Position numbers and translations under genes: made by a program
Notes under the pieces: model-generated
The model's database searches: none
What the model was told of the DNA's origin: nothing
The model's input: only the letters and a program-made list of their open reading frames with translations
Shown here: positions 22,585 to 31,979 of the stretch, one piece after another
Numbering within the stretch: the stretch's first letter is position 1
How the letters are laid out: the number at the start of each line of letters is the position of its first letter
NCBI GenBank assembly: GCA_040752855.1
Contig: JBFMHP010000037.1
Location: forward strand, 24,480-88,479
Reading direction: 5' to 3'
Source: JBFMHP01 sp040752855
Lineage (GTDB): Bacteria; Pseudomonadota; Gammaproteobacteria; RBG-16-57-12
DNA length: 64,000 nt

Positions 22585-22778
22585 TTAGTTTGTAGTCGCG
22601 ATTGCACATAACTCGCGGACTAACGTATCGCGTTTTTGAACGACTGTGTCTGTATGACGTTCTGCAACAATCCGCGCGCATTAATTGCACCATTCGTTCA
22701 GTGTCGTGCCGCTTTCCTGCACTCCATCGGACTACGAATGTTTGCCATCGCTCAACCGTCAGTCAGTCGGAGACTGCG

Positions 22779-24533
22779 CTATACATCCGCGCTTGCCCAG
22801 ATGGTGCGAAAGCGTTTGTTCACCTCGTCAGCCTCGGCCTTGCGGTCTTGTTTTTGCAGTGCGTCGGCAAGCCCTTGCAATGACCAGCCGTTGTCGGGAA
22901 AGCGCTTGAGGTCCGCGCGAAACACCTGCTCGGCCTCGGCCGCGCGCCCGGCCTTGACGAGCAGCCTGCCGAGTTCTTGCCGCACCGGCACGGTCCATTC
23001 CGGCGGTTCCCCGTACGTCAAGCCATCTTCCAGACGGGCGGCCTCACGCAGGTGGTCGATCGCTTTGGGCATATCGTTCTTGGCCGCTGCGATATGCCCG
23101 GCGAGCACCTCGGTGGCAATGCCGAGCACGGCGCCCGAGGTGTTGAATTCCAGCCGCTGCGGCATGAGTTTGGGGTCCTGGGCCGCCGCGCGCAGGCGGG
23201 CCAAGTCCGCCTCCGCCACCTGCGCCTCGCCCTTGGCCGCCAGTGCGCGGCCCCGCGCGTAGTGCCACATGGCCCGGGCATGGGGCAGATCCTCCGCCGG
23301 CGCCGCGGTCTTGAGAATGTCGTCCCAGCGGCTGAAGCGCACTTTCATCTGCAAGTGCCGGGTCTGATGATGCTGCATGAAGGTCATCCCCGGCTCACGC
23401 ATCAACTCTTGCGGGGCCTGCGCTGCGATCTTCTCCGCCGCCGCGATCGCCTGGGCGCTGCGGCCGATCATGCTGGCGGCAAAGGCGAGAAAATCATAGT
23501 TATGAGGGTAATAGCCCAACACATAGATCCCCGCCGCAGGGTTCTGATCGCGGATGTAGCTCTCGTCGGCGTGCACGGCGTGCTCGTTGGCCTTGATCGC
23601 ATCCTCGTAACGCCCCACGCGAATGTAGATATGCCCGGGCATATGGACCAGATGACCCGCGCCGGGCATCAGCCCCGCCAGCCGCTCGGCGGCCGCCACC
23701 GCACGCTCGGGCTGGACCGCCTCGACGGCGTGGATGTAGAAGTGGTTGGCGCCGGGGTGATCCGGCATGGCCTTTATCACCTTCTCCAATTGCGCGAGTA
23801 TCTCCGGTGTGTCTTTGCGCGGTTTGCCGTCGCCAGTCCAGTAGTTCCAGGGGGTGAGATCCATCAGCGCTTCCGCATACAGCGTCGCGGCCTCGGGGTC
23901 ATTGGGGAAACGACGCGCCACCTCACCCATTGCACGCGCATAAGCGGTGTCGAGATTGGCGCGATCCTGCGGCGGCTCCGCCGCATAACGCGTGGCGAGG
24001 GCACGGATCAAGGCCGCTTCATGCGCGCTGCTCTTCGCCGCGCGCTCGAGTGCCTGTTGAATCGCCGCATAGGCCGCCTTGCTCGCTGCGGCGTCCATCG
24101 TTGGCGCATTGATGTTGGGACCGTGGGCGAGTGCAATCCCCCAGTAGCACATGGCACAGGCGGGATCGAGCCGCGCGGCCTCGGTGAAGGCACGGATCGA
24201 CTCCTGATGGTTGAAGGCATAGTAGAGTCGCAGGCCCTGGTCGAAATAACGCTGCGCGAGCGGCACCGTGGTCGTAATCGCGTAGTGATGCTTGCCCAGG
24301 TTGTCATACAGCGGCACCTTGCTCTCGGCGGCGGCCTGTGCGCCCTTGTGTTCCTGCTGTTCCGGCGCCGCGAGCGCAGGGATCGCCAACACCGTGCCGA
24401 AAATCAGCACGGCCAGGCGCGTACGCTGTAACAGGGATGGGGCAGCACTGCCGCTGTGTCGAGCGGGTGTTCGGATCCATCTGCTCAAACAGCCGCGATC
24501 GATCCGGGATGGGTGGGTATGGAATGTTTTCAT
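22779..24533 (-). CDS. Exported TPR-repeat protein
   Basis: A 584-residue protein. After an unusually long basic N-terminus (about 38 residues) comes a hydrophobic signal segment 'LAVLIFGTVLAIPALAAPEQ', so it is probably exported. The rest is helical TPR-like repeats, including 'YYAFNHQESIRAFTEAARLD', 'PACAMCYWGIALAHGPNINA' and 'HLVHMPGHIYIRVGRYEDAI'; this family is common in proteobacteria and has no assigned role. AGGAGACATTGCC precedes the ATG. It may bind a partner in the periplasm. Confidence 0.75.
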   Translation of the reverse strand: MKTFHTHPSRIDRGCLSRWIRTPARHSGSAAPSLLQRTRLAVLIFGTVLAIPALAAPEQQEHKGAQAAAESKVPLYDNLGKHHYAITTTVPLAQRYFDQGLRLYYAFNHQESIRAFTEAARLDPACAMCYWGIALAHGPNINAPTMDAAASKAAYAAIQQALERAAKSSAHEAALIRALATRYAAEPPQDRANLDTAYARAMGEVARRFPNDPEAATLYAEALMDLTPWNYWTGDGKPRKDTPEILAQLEKVIKAMPDHPGANHFYIHAVEAVQPERAVAAAERLAGLMPGAGHLVHMPGHIYIRVGRYEDAIKANEHAVHADESYIRDQNPAAGIYVLGYYPHNYDFLAFAASMIGRSAQAIAAAEKIAAQAPQELMREPGMTFMQHHQTRHLQMKVRFSRWDDILKTAAPAEDLPHARAMWHYARGRALAAKGEAQVAEADLARLRAAAQDPKLMPQRLEFNTSGAVLGIATEVLAGHIAAAKNDMPKAIDHLREAARLEDGLTYGEPPEWTVPVRQELGRLLVKAGRAAEAEQVFRADLKRFPDNGWSLQGLADALQKQDRKAEADEVNKRFRTIWASADV

Positions 24534-24886
24534 GGCAATGTCTCCTATGGAACGAGTTCTTAAATCCCCTCCCCCGGCGCATGAAACGGCAGCGCATGGG
24601 CGAGGGCGGGATCACGGCAAAGGCCACGATGGATGTCGCTCCTTGCGCCTTGCGTGATGCGATCCAGGTTAGTCCGCTTCGCAGCGGACAACCAAAGCCG
24701 GATGTGCCGGAAACCCGGCATATCGGCCATGCCGGTGTAATACATCGCTACGCCGCAGAGCCGGGCGCACTGCATCATTGACGTCCCATTCGGCGCGCTG
24801 ATGATGGCGGCTTCCGGTATCTGCTTCCTTGCGTCTTGCTTCCATCTGTGAATTTTAGACTGCGCTGCCGGCGGTGCCATCGCGCC
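24534..24886. other. Intergenic stretch without a recognised gene
   Basis: About 350 bases between two leftward genes. Open frames on both strands lack ribosome-binding sites and family similarity. I see no clear terminator, repeat or regulatory palindrome. It presumably holds the promoter of the TPR gene. Confidence 0.5.
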
Positions 24887-25957
24887 TTAGGGCCTCGCTT
24901 CCAGAATCATGTTGAACGGCGTCTGTGCCGCGCGCCGCACCCGCGAGAAGCCGCCGGTTTCGATGATCTCGCACAGTCGCCGCTCACCGGCCTGTGCGCC
25001 GAGTGCGGTGCCTACTTCCTGGCTCAGCGAGGTCGGCGTGCATACGCTGGTCGAGAACGCGTAGTAGGCCCGGCCGACCGGATTGAGGTTATCCCCGAGA
25101 TCATCCCCGGCCATGGGTTCGACCAGCATCCAGGCACCGTCATCCGCCAGTGTCTCGCGCACGTGCCGGGCGGCGCCGGCCGGATCACCCATATCATGCA
25201 GGCAGTCGAAGAAGGTGACGAGATCGTAGTCGTGGCCCGGATAGTCTTTTGCCGTGGCGACCTCGAAGCGGATGTTCTTCACGCCGGCTTTGGCGGCTTC
25301 CGCGCGCGCATGCTCGATGGAATGCTCGTGGAAGTCATAGCCGATGAATTCCGATTGCGGGAAGGTCTGCGCCATGATGATCGTCGACGAGCCATAGCCG
25401 CAGCCGACGTCGGCCACCCGGGCGCCGCCTTGCAGCTTGGGCACGACACCTTCAAGCGCTGGCAGCCACTCATTGACCAAGCCAGCCTTGTACGAGGGGC
25501 GGAAGAATTTGGCCACGCCGCAAAACAGGCAGCCGTCATGATCGCCCCACTGAATTCCGGCACCGTCGCGGAACCGCTCGATCAGGGTCTCGACCCCTCG
25601 GTATATCGATGTGACCGAGTAGTAGCCGCCGGTCATCAACGCCGGACTGTCGTCGTCGGCGAACACGGCGGCCTGCTCTGCCGTCATCGAGAAACGCCGC
25701 GTCTCCGGGTCGTAATCGATGTAACCCGAAGCGGCCTGACTGGCAAGCCACTCCCGCACATAGCGTTCCGCCGTGCCGGTGCGCGCGCCGAGTTCGCCCG
25801 ATGTCGCCGGCCCCTGCGTGGCCAGTGACTTGTAGAGACCCAGGCTGTCGCCGACGACGATCAGCGCGCCGGCGGCCGCAGCGCCGAGCTCGGTGACCAT
25901 CGTGCCCAAGAGATTCTGCAGCCTTCCTTCGTCGATGCGTGCTGTTGCAGTGTTCAT
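24887..25957 (-). CDS. Class I SAM-dependent methyltransferase with N-terminal winged helix
   Basis: A 356-residue protein. Residues 10-95 form a winged-helix dimerisation domain ('SGELGARTGTAERYVREWLA'). The methyltransferase domain follows with motif I 'ARVADVGCGYGSSTIIMAQT', the acidic loop 'EFIGYDFHEHSIEHARAEAA' and motif IV 'YDLVTFFDCLHDMGDPAGAA'. The layout resembles O-methyltransferases and Rv2258c-like proteins; the substrate is unknown. GGAGGTAATCGAC precedes the ATG. It is divergent from the GlxA-type regulator starting at 26072. Confidence 0.88.
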   Translation of the reverse strand: MNTATARIDEGRLQNLLGTMVTELGAAAAGALIVVGDSLGLYKSLATQGPATSGELGARTGTAERYVREWLASQAASGYIDYDPETRRFSMTAEQAAVFADDDSPALMTGGYYSVTSIYRGVETLIERFRDGAGIQWGDHDGCLFCGVAKFFRPSYKAGLVNEWLPALEGVVPKLQGGARVADVGCGYGSSTIIMAQTFPQSEFIGYDFHEHSIEHARAEAAKAGVKNIRFEVATAKDYPGHDYDLVTFFDCLHDMGDPAGAARHVRETLADDGAWMLVEPMAGDDLGDNLNPVGRAYYAFSTSVCTPTSLSQEVGTALGAQAGERRLCEIIETGGFSRVRRAAQTPFNMILEARP

Positions 25958-26071
25958 GTCGATTACCTCCGATGAGTTGATTGATCGAAGTGTTAGCGTA
26001 GAGCGATTCCGGAAGGCGCGTTAGAGGCTAAAATTCAGGAATCTGTTCGATTGTGCCAAAGGTATAACGCT

Positions 26072-27082
26072 ATGTTTCATGTGAGTCTGCTCGCGATTCC
26101 GGAGGCGGGGTCATCGCTGCTCGGAGCAGCGGAATTGCTGGCCTCCGTCGGTACGGCGTGGGAATCAGTGGTTAGCGGGGTCAAGCCGCAGCCGGTGTAC
26201 AAGACGTGCGTGGTCAGCGAATCCGCTGAGCCTCTTCGCTTCGACCGCTGGAGCGTAAAGCCGGATGCGGCCATCGACGAGGTGGCACGCACAGACGCCA
26301 TCTTCATCCCGTCGCTTTGGATACAACCGGGAGAGACGTTCACCGGCAGGTATCGCGAGGTGAAGGATTGGCTGATCGATCGCTACCATGACGGCGCCAT
26401 CATCTGCGCCGCCTGCACCGGCGTACAGCTGTTGGCAGAGACCGGGTTGTTAAACGGCGAAGTCGCAACGACGCACTGGGCCTATGCGGACGGTCTGCGA
26501 TCGAACCATCCCGAGATCGACCTGCATCCCGACAAGATACTGGTCGAGTCGGGCGTGGGGCGACGATTGATCACCTCGGGAGGCCACGCCACCTGGTACG
26601 ATCTGGTGCTGCACCTGATCGGGCGCACCAAGGATAAACAGGCCGCCGTGCAGGCCGCCAAGTTCTTTTTGCTGCAATGGCATACCGACGGTCAGTCGCC
26701 ATACTCGGCCTTCAGCGAGAACCTGCTGCACGGTGATGCCCTCGTCCGCCAAGCACAGGAGTGGCTGCGAACGCATCACAGCCACCCCAATCCGGTCGCC
26801 GCCGTCGAGGCGCTGGTCCGTATTCCACCACGCAGTTTCAAGCGACGTTTCAAACAAGCGACCGGGCTGTCACCACTGGAGTACGTCCAACACCTGCGGA
26901 TCGACTGCGCCAAGACATTGTTGGAGGAAGGCGCTCTATCCGTTGACGCGATCAGTTGGAAAGTCGGCTATGAAGATGTCGCATTTTTCAGCCGCCTGTT
27001 CAAACGCATCACCGGGCTGACGCCCAGCGCGTATCGTCGCAAGTTCAGTCTGCCCGTGTCGTTTTCCACGGCGCGTGCTTGA
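26072..27082 (+). CDS. GlxA-type transcriptional regulator (DJ-1/PfpI domain + AraC HTH)
   Basis: A 336-residue regulator of the same layout as the protein at 14565. The DJ-1/PfpI domain has 'GAIICAACTGVQLLAETGLL' with the elbow Cys and 'ATTHWAYADGLRSNHPEIDL'; the AraC HTH has 'IPPRSFKRRFKQATGLSPLE' and 'DAISWKVGYEDVAFFSRLFK'. The ATG at 26072 follows AAAGGT; a TTG start 21 bases earlier is possible. It probably controls the divergent methyltransferase gene. Confidence 0.88.
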   Translation: MFHVSLLAIPEAGSSLLGAAELLASVGTAWESVVSGVKPQPVYKTCVVSESAEPLRFDRWSVKPDAAIDEVARTDAIFIPSLWIQPGETFTGRYREVKDWLIDRYHDGAIICAACTGVQLLAETGLLNGEVATTHWAYADGLRSNHPEIDLHPDKILVESGVGRRLITSGGHATWYDLVLHLIGRTKDKQAAVQAAKFFLLQWHTDGQSPYSAFSENLLHGDALVRQAQEWLRTHHSHPNPVAAVEALVRIPPRSFKRRFKQATGLSPLEYVQHLRIDCAKTLLEEGALSVDAISWKVGYEDVAFFSRLFKRITGLTPSAYRRKFSLPVSFSTARA

Positions 27083-27106
27083 GGCCGGGCGTGCCGCCGT
27101 TCCGCG

Positions 27107-27541
27107 CTAATGCTTCATCTGGGGCGGTGTAAACGCTACCGTTTGCCGCTTGATCATCTCGTCTGCGATCAGCATGGTGTCCGCGCCGAAACCAAAGATC
27201 TGATGAATCGACTCCGCATGCCAGGTGCAAAAGACGGTATCGTCCTTGACGTGCAGGACATCAACCATGATCCCCGGCGAATCGCCGGCCTCGGTATCAC
27301 CGAATTCCGCCAGCAATCCTTCATACAGGTTACGGATTTGGTCTTTGCCCGCATATACGCCATCCGGCGTCATCACGATGGCGTCCTCGGCGAAATCCCG
27401 CAAGACCGCCTGAACGCTGCCGGACCGGAAGGCCTTCACGTGACGGTTGAACGTATCCATTGTGTGCCGTTCCTGTGCAGTAGACACCTTCACGGCAGAT
27501 TTCAACGTCTGTCTACCGCTACCGGTTTCATGTTTTTTCAT
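27107..27541 (-). CDS. SnoaL-like (NTF2 fold) protein
   Basis: A 144-residue protein. The NTF2-like domain starts at about residue 28 ('MDTFNRHVKAFRSGSVQAVL') and includes 'RDFAEDAIVMTPDGVYAGKD', the typical SnoaL beta-hairpin, and a C-terminal 'LIADEMIKRQTVAFT'. The start at 27539-27541 is preferred because GAGGAGATGTGTC precedes it, although an internal ATG at the domain boundary is possible. Function unknown; this fold includes isomerases and small-ligand binding proteins. Confidence 0.75.
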   Translation of the reverse strand: MKKHETGSGRQTLKSAVKVSTAQERHTMDTFNRHVKAFRSGSVQAVLRDFAEDAIVMTPDGVYAGKDQIRNLYEGLLAEFGDTEAGDSPGIMVDVLHVKDDTVFCTWHAESIHQIFGFGADTMLIADEMIKRQTVAFTPPQMKH

Positions 27542-27799
27542 GACACATCTCCTCACGTTGTTTGGCAATTGAAGGGAAATTCGCCAACCATCTCGCCCCC
27601 CAACCACAAGCGAGGATGGCGGCGCGACAATCAGCGTAGCAGCACTTCAAAGGCCGAGCATTGAGAAAACGCACCCCAGCGCCAAGGGTGTCGCCGTACA
27701 CGTCGTTTTCGTGATCGACGCTATAAAAAAAGCGATTTTCTTCACCCGCGATCAGTCCGCCATTGCGTTTTTTCAATGTTGACCACGGCGAAACTGGCT

Positions 27800-28168
27800 A
27801 TGATTTTCTGGAAAGGAAGGCTTCATTTTTCGGATATCACACAGCCGGTAAAACTACACACCGCCGTCAAGGAAGAGCGTGTGCAGTTTCACCTGCTGTA
27901 TCGGCGCGACCATGTCCGGCTGCGTCAGCAAATGATCTGCGCCTACGAGAAACTGCCGGTGCCGCCCGAGGCGCAGGTCAAGGGTTGTGAGGCGGAGGAA
28001 GGGAAATACCTCCGGGTCGATCCCGGCGAACTGGAACAGACCGCGCCGGAGAGTAGCTGCATGATCGAGGTTCACGAGTTGGTCAAGACCGCGAAAATCG
28101 ATCTCCTGTTCTACCCACGAAGGCTTGCCCGGTCGGCAAGGCCTTGTAGGCAACTAAAAGCACGCTGA
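27800..28168 (+). pseudogene. Ku (NHEJ DNA-end-binding) gene, truncated to its N-terminal part
   Basis: The frame encodes 'IFWKGRLHFSDITQPVKLHT', 'ERVQFHLLYRRDHVRLRQQM', 'VKGCEAEEGKYLRVDPGELE' and 'IEVHELVKTAKIDLLFY', the start of the bacterial Ku core. After 'LLFY' the next conserved element (Asp-Arg-x-Tyr-Tyr-Leu) is replaced by an unrelated Arg-rich tail and a stop, giving 122 residues against about 270. No ligase D gene is present. The ring-forming part is missing, so it cannot make a working Ku dimer. Confidence 0.75.
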
Positions 28169-28187
28169 AGGCGAGGCTGGACTGAGT

Positions 28188-30149
28188 ATGGGACTTAACC
28201 TGGCGCAAAAACTCATCGCCTCCCATCTGCTCGACGGGCGCATGCAGCCCGGCGCGGAGATCGGCCTGCGCATCGACCAGACCCTGTGCCAGGACGCCAC
28301 CGGCACCCTGGTGATGCTCGAACTGGAGGCCATGGGGATCGAGCGCGTGGCCACCGAACTCTCGGCGCAATACATCGACCACAATCTGATCCAGGCCGAC
28401 AACAAGAACCCGGACGACCATGTGTTTCTCTACAGCGCCTGCCAACGCTACGGCCTCTGGTACAGCCGTCCCGGCAACGGCGTGAGCCACCCAGTACATC
28501 AGGAACGCTTCGGCATCCCCGGCAAGACCCTGCTCGGGGCCGACAGCCACACCTGCGCCGCCGGGGCCATCGGCATGTTGGCCATCGGCGCGGGCGGGAT
28601 GGAGGTGGCGCTGGCCATGGCCGGGCAGCCGTTCTATCTGAAGATGCCGCAAATATGGGGGGTGCGGCTCACCGGCGCGCTGCCCGACTGGATCAGCGCC
28701 AAGGATGTGATCCTGGAGCTGCTGCGCCGCCACGGCGTGCGCGGCGGCATCGGGCGAATCATCGAGTATTACGGACCGGGGCTGACGTGCCTCTCGGCGA
28801 TGGACCGCCACGTGATTGCCAATATGGGGGCGGAACTCGGCGCCACCGCGAGCGTTTTTCCCAGCGATACCGAAACGCGGCGCTTCCTCACCGCGCAAGG
28901 CCGCCGCGATGACTGGTCGGAGTTGCACGCCGATGCCGATGCCGCCTACGACGTCCACGAGGAGATCGATCTGGCCACGCTCGAACCGCTGATCGCCATG
29001 CCCGGCAGCCCCGGCAACGTGGTGCCGGTGCGCGAGGAGGCCGGCACCGAGATCTTCCAGGCCTATATCGGCTCCTCGGCCAATCCCGGCTACCGCGACT
29101 TTGCCGTCGCCGCGCAGATCGTGCGCGGGCGCCGCATCCCCGCCGGGGTCTCGTTCGATATCAACCCCACCTCGCGCCAGCTGCTGGAAAATCTGGTGCG
29201 CGACGGCCATCTGCTGGACCTGCTCCGCGCCGGCGCGCGCATCCACCAGGCCGGCTGCAACGGCTGCATCGGCATGGGCCAGGCCCCGGCCAGCGAGCGC
29301 ATCAGCCTGCGCACCGTGCCGCGCAACTTCCCCGGACGCTCCGGCACCCGCGACGACCTGGTCTGCCTGGTGAGTCCTGAAACGGCCGCCGCCTCGGCGC
29401 TGCGCGGCGCGATCGCCGATCCGCGCACCCTGGGGATGCCCTATCCCCGCGTGATCGAACCCGACACCCCGCTGCTCGACCCCGACCAGCTCCAGGCCCC
29501 GCCGCCCGCCGAAGCGGCCCGCAGCATCCCCCTGATCAAGGGGCCGAATATCGCCAGCCTGCCGAGCTTCGACGCACTGCCGGATCGGCTGGAGCTGGCG
29601 GTGCTGCTCAAGCTCGGCGACGATGTCTCCACCGACGACATCCTGCCGGCCGGGGCGCGGGTGCTGCCCTACCGCAGCAACATCGCCATGATCAGCCGCT
29701 TCGCCTTCGAGGGGATCGATCCCGATTATCCGCGCCGCGCCCAGGGCTTGGCCCAAACCGACGGCCACGCCATCATCGCCGGGCGCAACTACGGCCAGGG
29801 ATCGAGCCGCGAACACGCCGCGCTCGCCCCGCGCCATCTGGGGCTGCGCGCAGTCATCGCCCGCGGCTTCGCGCGCATCCATTGGCAGAACCTGGTCAAC
29901 TTCGGCGTGCTGCCGCTCACCGTGGAGGATGTCTCGGACCTTGAACCGGGCGATATCCTGCGCTTCGACCATCTGCACCGGCAGCTCGCCGCCGGAGCAC
30001 GCATCCACGGGGACAACGCCAGCAAACACTACAGCTTCAGCGCGCGGCATCAACTCTCGCCACGCCAGGTCGAGATGGTGCTGGCCGGGGGGCTGATCAA
30101 CTGGATCAGACCGCGCCTGCGCCAAAGCGGCACCGCGACCATCCCGTAA
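28188..30149 (+). CDS. Aconitate hydratase, Aquifex-type
   Basis: A 653-residue enzyme of the aconitase superfamily that interconverts citrate and isocitrate through a [4Fe-4S] cluster. The first cluster Cys is in 'LLGADSHTCAAGAIGMLAIG', the other two in 'GCNGCIGMGQAPAS'. The swivel domain has 'GDDVSTDDILPAGARVLPYR' and 'GRNYGQGSSREHAALAPRHL'. It is shorter than AcnA/AcnB (about 890) and matches the compact Aquifex-type class. It precedes the aldolase gene by about 95 bases on the same strand. Confidence 0.9.
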   Translation: MGLNLAQKLIASHLLDGRMQPGAEIGLRIDQTLCQDATGTLVMLELEAMGIERVATELSAQYIDHNLIQADNKNPDDHVFLYSACQRYGLWYSRPGNGVSHPVHQERFGIPGKTLLGADSHTCAAGAIGMLAIGAGGMEVALAMAGQPFYLKMPQIWGVRLTGALPDWISAKDVILELLRRHGVRGGIGRIIEYYGPGLTCLSAMDRHVIANMGAELGATASVFPSDTETRRFLTAQGRRDDWSELHADADAAYDVHEEIDLATLEPLIAMPGSPGNVVPVREEAGTEIFQAYIGSSANPGYRDFAVAAQIVRGRRIPAGVSFDINPTSRQLLENLVRDGHLLDLLRAGARIHQAGCNGCIGMGQAPASERISLRTVPRNFPGRSGTRDDLVCLVSPETAAASALRGAIADPRTLGMPYPRVIEPDTPLLDPDQLQAPPPAEAARSIPLIKGPNIASLPSFDALPDRLELAVLLKLGDDVSTDDILPAGARVLPYRSNIAMISRFAFEGIDPDYPRRAQGLAQTDGHAIIAGRNYGQGSSREHAALAPRHLGLRAVIARGFARIHWQNLVNFGVLPLTVEDVSDLEPGDILRFDHLHRQLAAGARIHGDNASKHYSFSARHQLSPRQVEMVLAGGLINWIRPRLRQSGTATIP

Positions 30150-30244
30150 CCGCGTGCCGTCCGAAACCCAAGTGGAGGCTGCCAATTCATCGGACATTCC
30201 ACTCGATGCATTCACACACACCGACGCGAAGGAGAAAGATCAAG

Positions 30245-31282
30245 ATGCTAACCGACCAAGAAATCGAACGAACCGCCGAGGCCCTGGTGACCCCGGGCAA
30301 GGGCATCCTGGCGATGGACGAGTCCACCCCCACCTGCGGCAAACGCTTCAACGAGTTCGGCATCGAAAATACCGCCGAAAAGCGCCGCGACTACCGCGAA
30401 ATGCTGCTCGCCACCCCGCGGCTCAGCCAATACATCAGCGGCGCCATCCTCTATGACGAGACCCTGCGTCAGAGCGCCACCGACGGCATGCCGCTGGGGG
30501 AGCTGGCCCTGATCAACGGCATCATCCCCGGAATCAAGGTCGACGCCGGCGCCAAGGACCTCGCCGGCCATCGTGGCGAGAAGATCACCGAGGGACTCGA
30601 CCGGCTGCGCGAACGGTTGGCCGAATACCGCAAGCTCGGGGCGCGCTTTGCCAAATGGCGCGCGGTGATCACCATCGGCCCAACGATCCCGTCACGCGCC
30701 TGCCTGGAGGCCAACGCCCATGCCCTGGCCCGCTACGCGGCCCTATGCCAGGAGGCCAACATCACCCCCATCGTCGAACCCGAGGTGCTGCTCGATGGCG
30801 ATCACAGCCTGGCGCGCTGTTACGAGGTCACCAAGGCAACGCTGAACGAGGTGTTCTACCAACTGCACCATCAAGACGTGCTGCTCTCGGGCATGATCCT
30901 CAAGGCCAGCATGGTGCTCCCCGGCAAAAACTGCCCCGACAAGGCCACGCCGGACCAGGTGGCCCGCGAAACCATACGCTGCTTGCGCAACACCGTGCCG
31001 GCGGCCGTGCCCGGGGTGGCCTTCCTGTCCGGCGGACAGACCGACCTGCAGGCCACCGAGCACCTCAATGCCATGAACCGCCTGGCCAAAAAAATGCACC
31101 TGCCCTGGCAGCTGACCTTTTCCTACGCCCGCGCCCTGCAACACGCCCCGCTCTCCATCTGGCGCGGCGACCCAGCCAACGTGGCCAAGGCCCAGCAGGC
31201 CCTGCTGCAGCGCGCGCGCTGCAACAGCGCCGCCAGCACCGGCGAATACACGGAGACCATGGAACGTGAGGTCACAACATGA
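30245..31282 (+). CDS. Class I fructose-bisphosphate aldolase
   Basis: A 345-residue Schiff-base aldolase, about the size of eukaryotic-type class I enzymes. It shows 'GKGILAMDESTPTCGKRFNE', 'YREMLLATPRLSQYISGAIL', 'VDAGAKDLAGHRGEKITEGL', 'FAKWRAVITIG' and 'ITPIVEPEVLLDGDHSLARC', with the Schiff-base lysine in 'LLSGMILKASMVLPGKN'. It cleaves or forms fructose 1,6-bisphosphate. The ATG at 30245 follows AAGGAGAAAGATCAAG; a longer start lacks a ribosome-binding site. Confidence 0.93.
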   Translation: MLTDQEIERTAEALVTPGKGILAMDESTPTCGKRFNEFGIENTAEKRRDYREMLLATPRLSQYISGAILYDETLRQSATDGMPLGELALINGIIPGIKVDAGAKDLAGHRGEKITEGLDRLRERLAEYRKLGARFAKWRAVITIGPTIPSRACLEANAHALARYAALCQEANITPIVEPEVLLDGDHSLARCYEVTKATLNEVFYQLHHQDVLLSGMILKASMVLPGKNCPDKATPDQVARETIRCLRNTVPAAVPGVAFLSGGQTDLQATEHLNAMNRLAKKMHLPWQLTFSYARALQHAPLSIWRGDPANVAKAQQALLQRARCNSAASTGEYTETMEREVTT

Positions 31283-31309
31283 TGCGGCACGCGTCAGATG
31301 CTTGCCGCC

Positions 31310-31657
31310 CTACCGGTCGGCGAGGTATTCCCTGAGCACGACGGCGTTATTGTGTTGATCATCCCGCGCTGCGAACAACAGCGTCACCGGTCCCTGACCG
31401 ATCAGTTGACGCAGCGGCATCAGTGCATCCTGTTTCTCGTCCAACTCGGCGTAATAACGCCGCCTGAACTCCGCCCACCGCGCCGGATCATGGCCAAACC
31501 ATTTGCGCAGCTCATCCGAGGGCGCAATGTCTTTGAACCAATGATCGATAGCCGCCCGCTCCTTGGACAGGCCGCGCGGCCAGAGGCGATCGACCAGCAC
31601 CCGGGTTCCGTCGGCCCCGCCAGGTGTTTCATAGACACGCTTCACCGAGATTCGCAT
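31310..31657 (-). CDS. DUF488 family protein
   Basis: A 115-residue DUF488 protein with 'RISVKRVYETPGGADGTRVL', 'VDRLWPRGLSKERAAIDHWF' and 'RWAEFRRRYYAELDEKQDAL', all diagnostic. The start at 31655-31657 is 2 bases after the stop of the small DUF2892-like gene, so the two are one transcript. The convergent aldolase gene ends 27 bases away. Function unknown. Confidence 0.88.
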   Translation of the reverse strand: MRISVKRVYETPGGADGTRVLVDRLWPRGLSKERAAIDHWFKDIAPSDELRKWFGHDPARWAEFRRRYYAELDEKQDALMPLRQLIGQGPVTLLFAARDDQHNNAVVLREYLADR

Positions 31658-31659
31658 GA

Positions 31660-31818
31660 CTACCCTAGCGTTGCACAAAAGATGTCCTGCGCGGGTTCGC
31701 AGGTATTCAATCCCAGCATGGCCTTTATCGGACGATAACGCACCAAGCCGATGATCAGCTGCGCGATCCCAAGCATCAGCCGGCCCCACATATCGACTCC
31801 GTCAACATTGCATTTCAT
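31660..31818 (-). CDS. Short DUF2892 (YgaP-like membrane) protein
   Basis: A 52-residue frame starting at ATG 31816-31818 after GAGGTGCAAG. The N-terminus MKCNVDGVD and C-terminus 'GLVRYRPIKAMLGLNTC' match the ends of DUF2892 proteins (typically MKCNVGG.D ... FRFCP.YSLLGINTC, about 60-65 residues with two membrane helices). About 20 residues, the first helix, are missing in the middle, leaving one hydrophobic segment 'LMLGIAQLIIGLV'. It may be a reduced but expressed form. Its promoter region holds FNR-type boxes. Confidence 0.6.
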   Translation of the reverse strand: MKCNVDGVDMWGRLMLGIAQLIIGLVRYRPIKAMLGLNTCEPAQDIFCATLG

Positions 31819-31875
31819 CTTGCACCTCGCTCACAGGTTTTCAATAACAGTTAGCGAACTGCCAACATAGTCGCA

Positions 31876-31889
31876 TTGAAAAATATCAA
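31876..31889. promoter_or_regulatory. FNR/ANR-type box 1
   Basis: TTGAAAAATATCAA matches the FNR consensus TTGAT-N4-ATCAA at 9 of 10 specified positions. It lies in the 161-base divergent region, 58 bases upstream of the DUF2892-like gene. Confidence 0.65.
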
Positions 31890-31902
31890 TCCACCGTGTT
31901 GA

Positions 31903-31916
31903 TTGATATATCTCAA
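31903..31916. promoter_or_regulatory. FNR/ANR-type box 2
   Basis: TTGATATATCTCAA matches the FNR consensus at 9 of 10 specified positions, 27 bases from box 1 and 64 bases upstream of the oxidoreductase start at 31980. Two boxes in one divergent region suggest oxygen-responsive control of both genes. Confidence 0.6.
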
Positions 31917-31979
31917 TGACTACGCTCCGCGTTAGATCCACGATATGAGCTGGACTGGCTATCCCCATCAGGAGCAATC

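Noticed and set aside
22977..24431. Long plus-strand frame over the TPR gene
   Set aside because: His/Arg/Gly-rich shadow of a real TPR protein.
24560..24880. Minus-strand frame of about 100 codons between the TPR and methyltransferase genes
   Set aside because: No ribosome-binding site, no recognisable features and an unlikely composition.
28083..30221. Long open frame antisense to the aconitase gene
   Set aside because: Low-complexity Ala/Gly/Arg composition, no family features; a shadow of aconitase.
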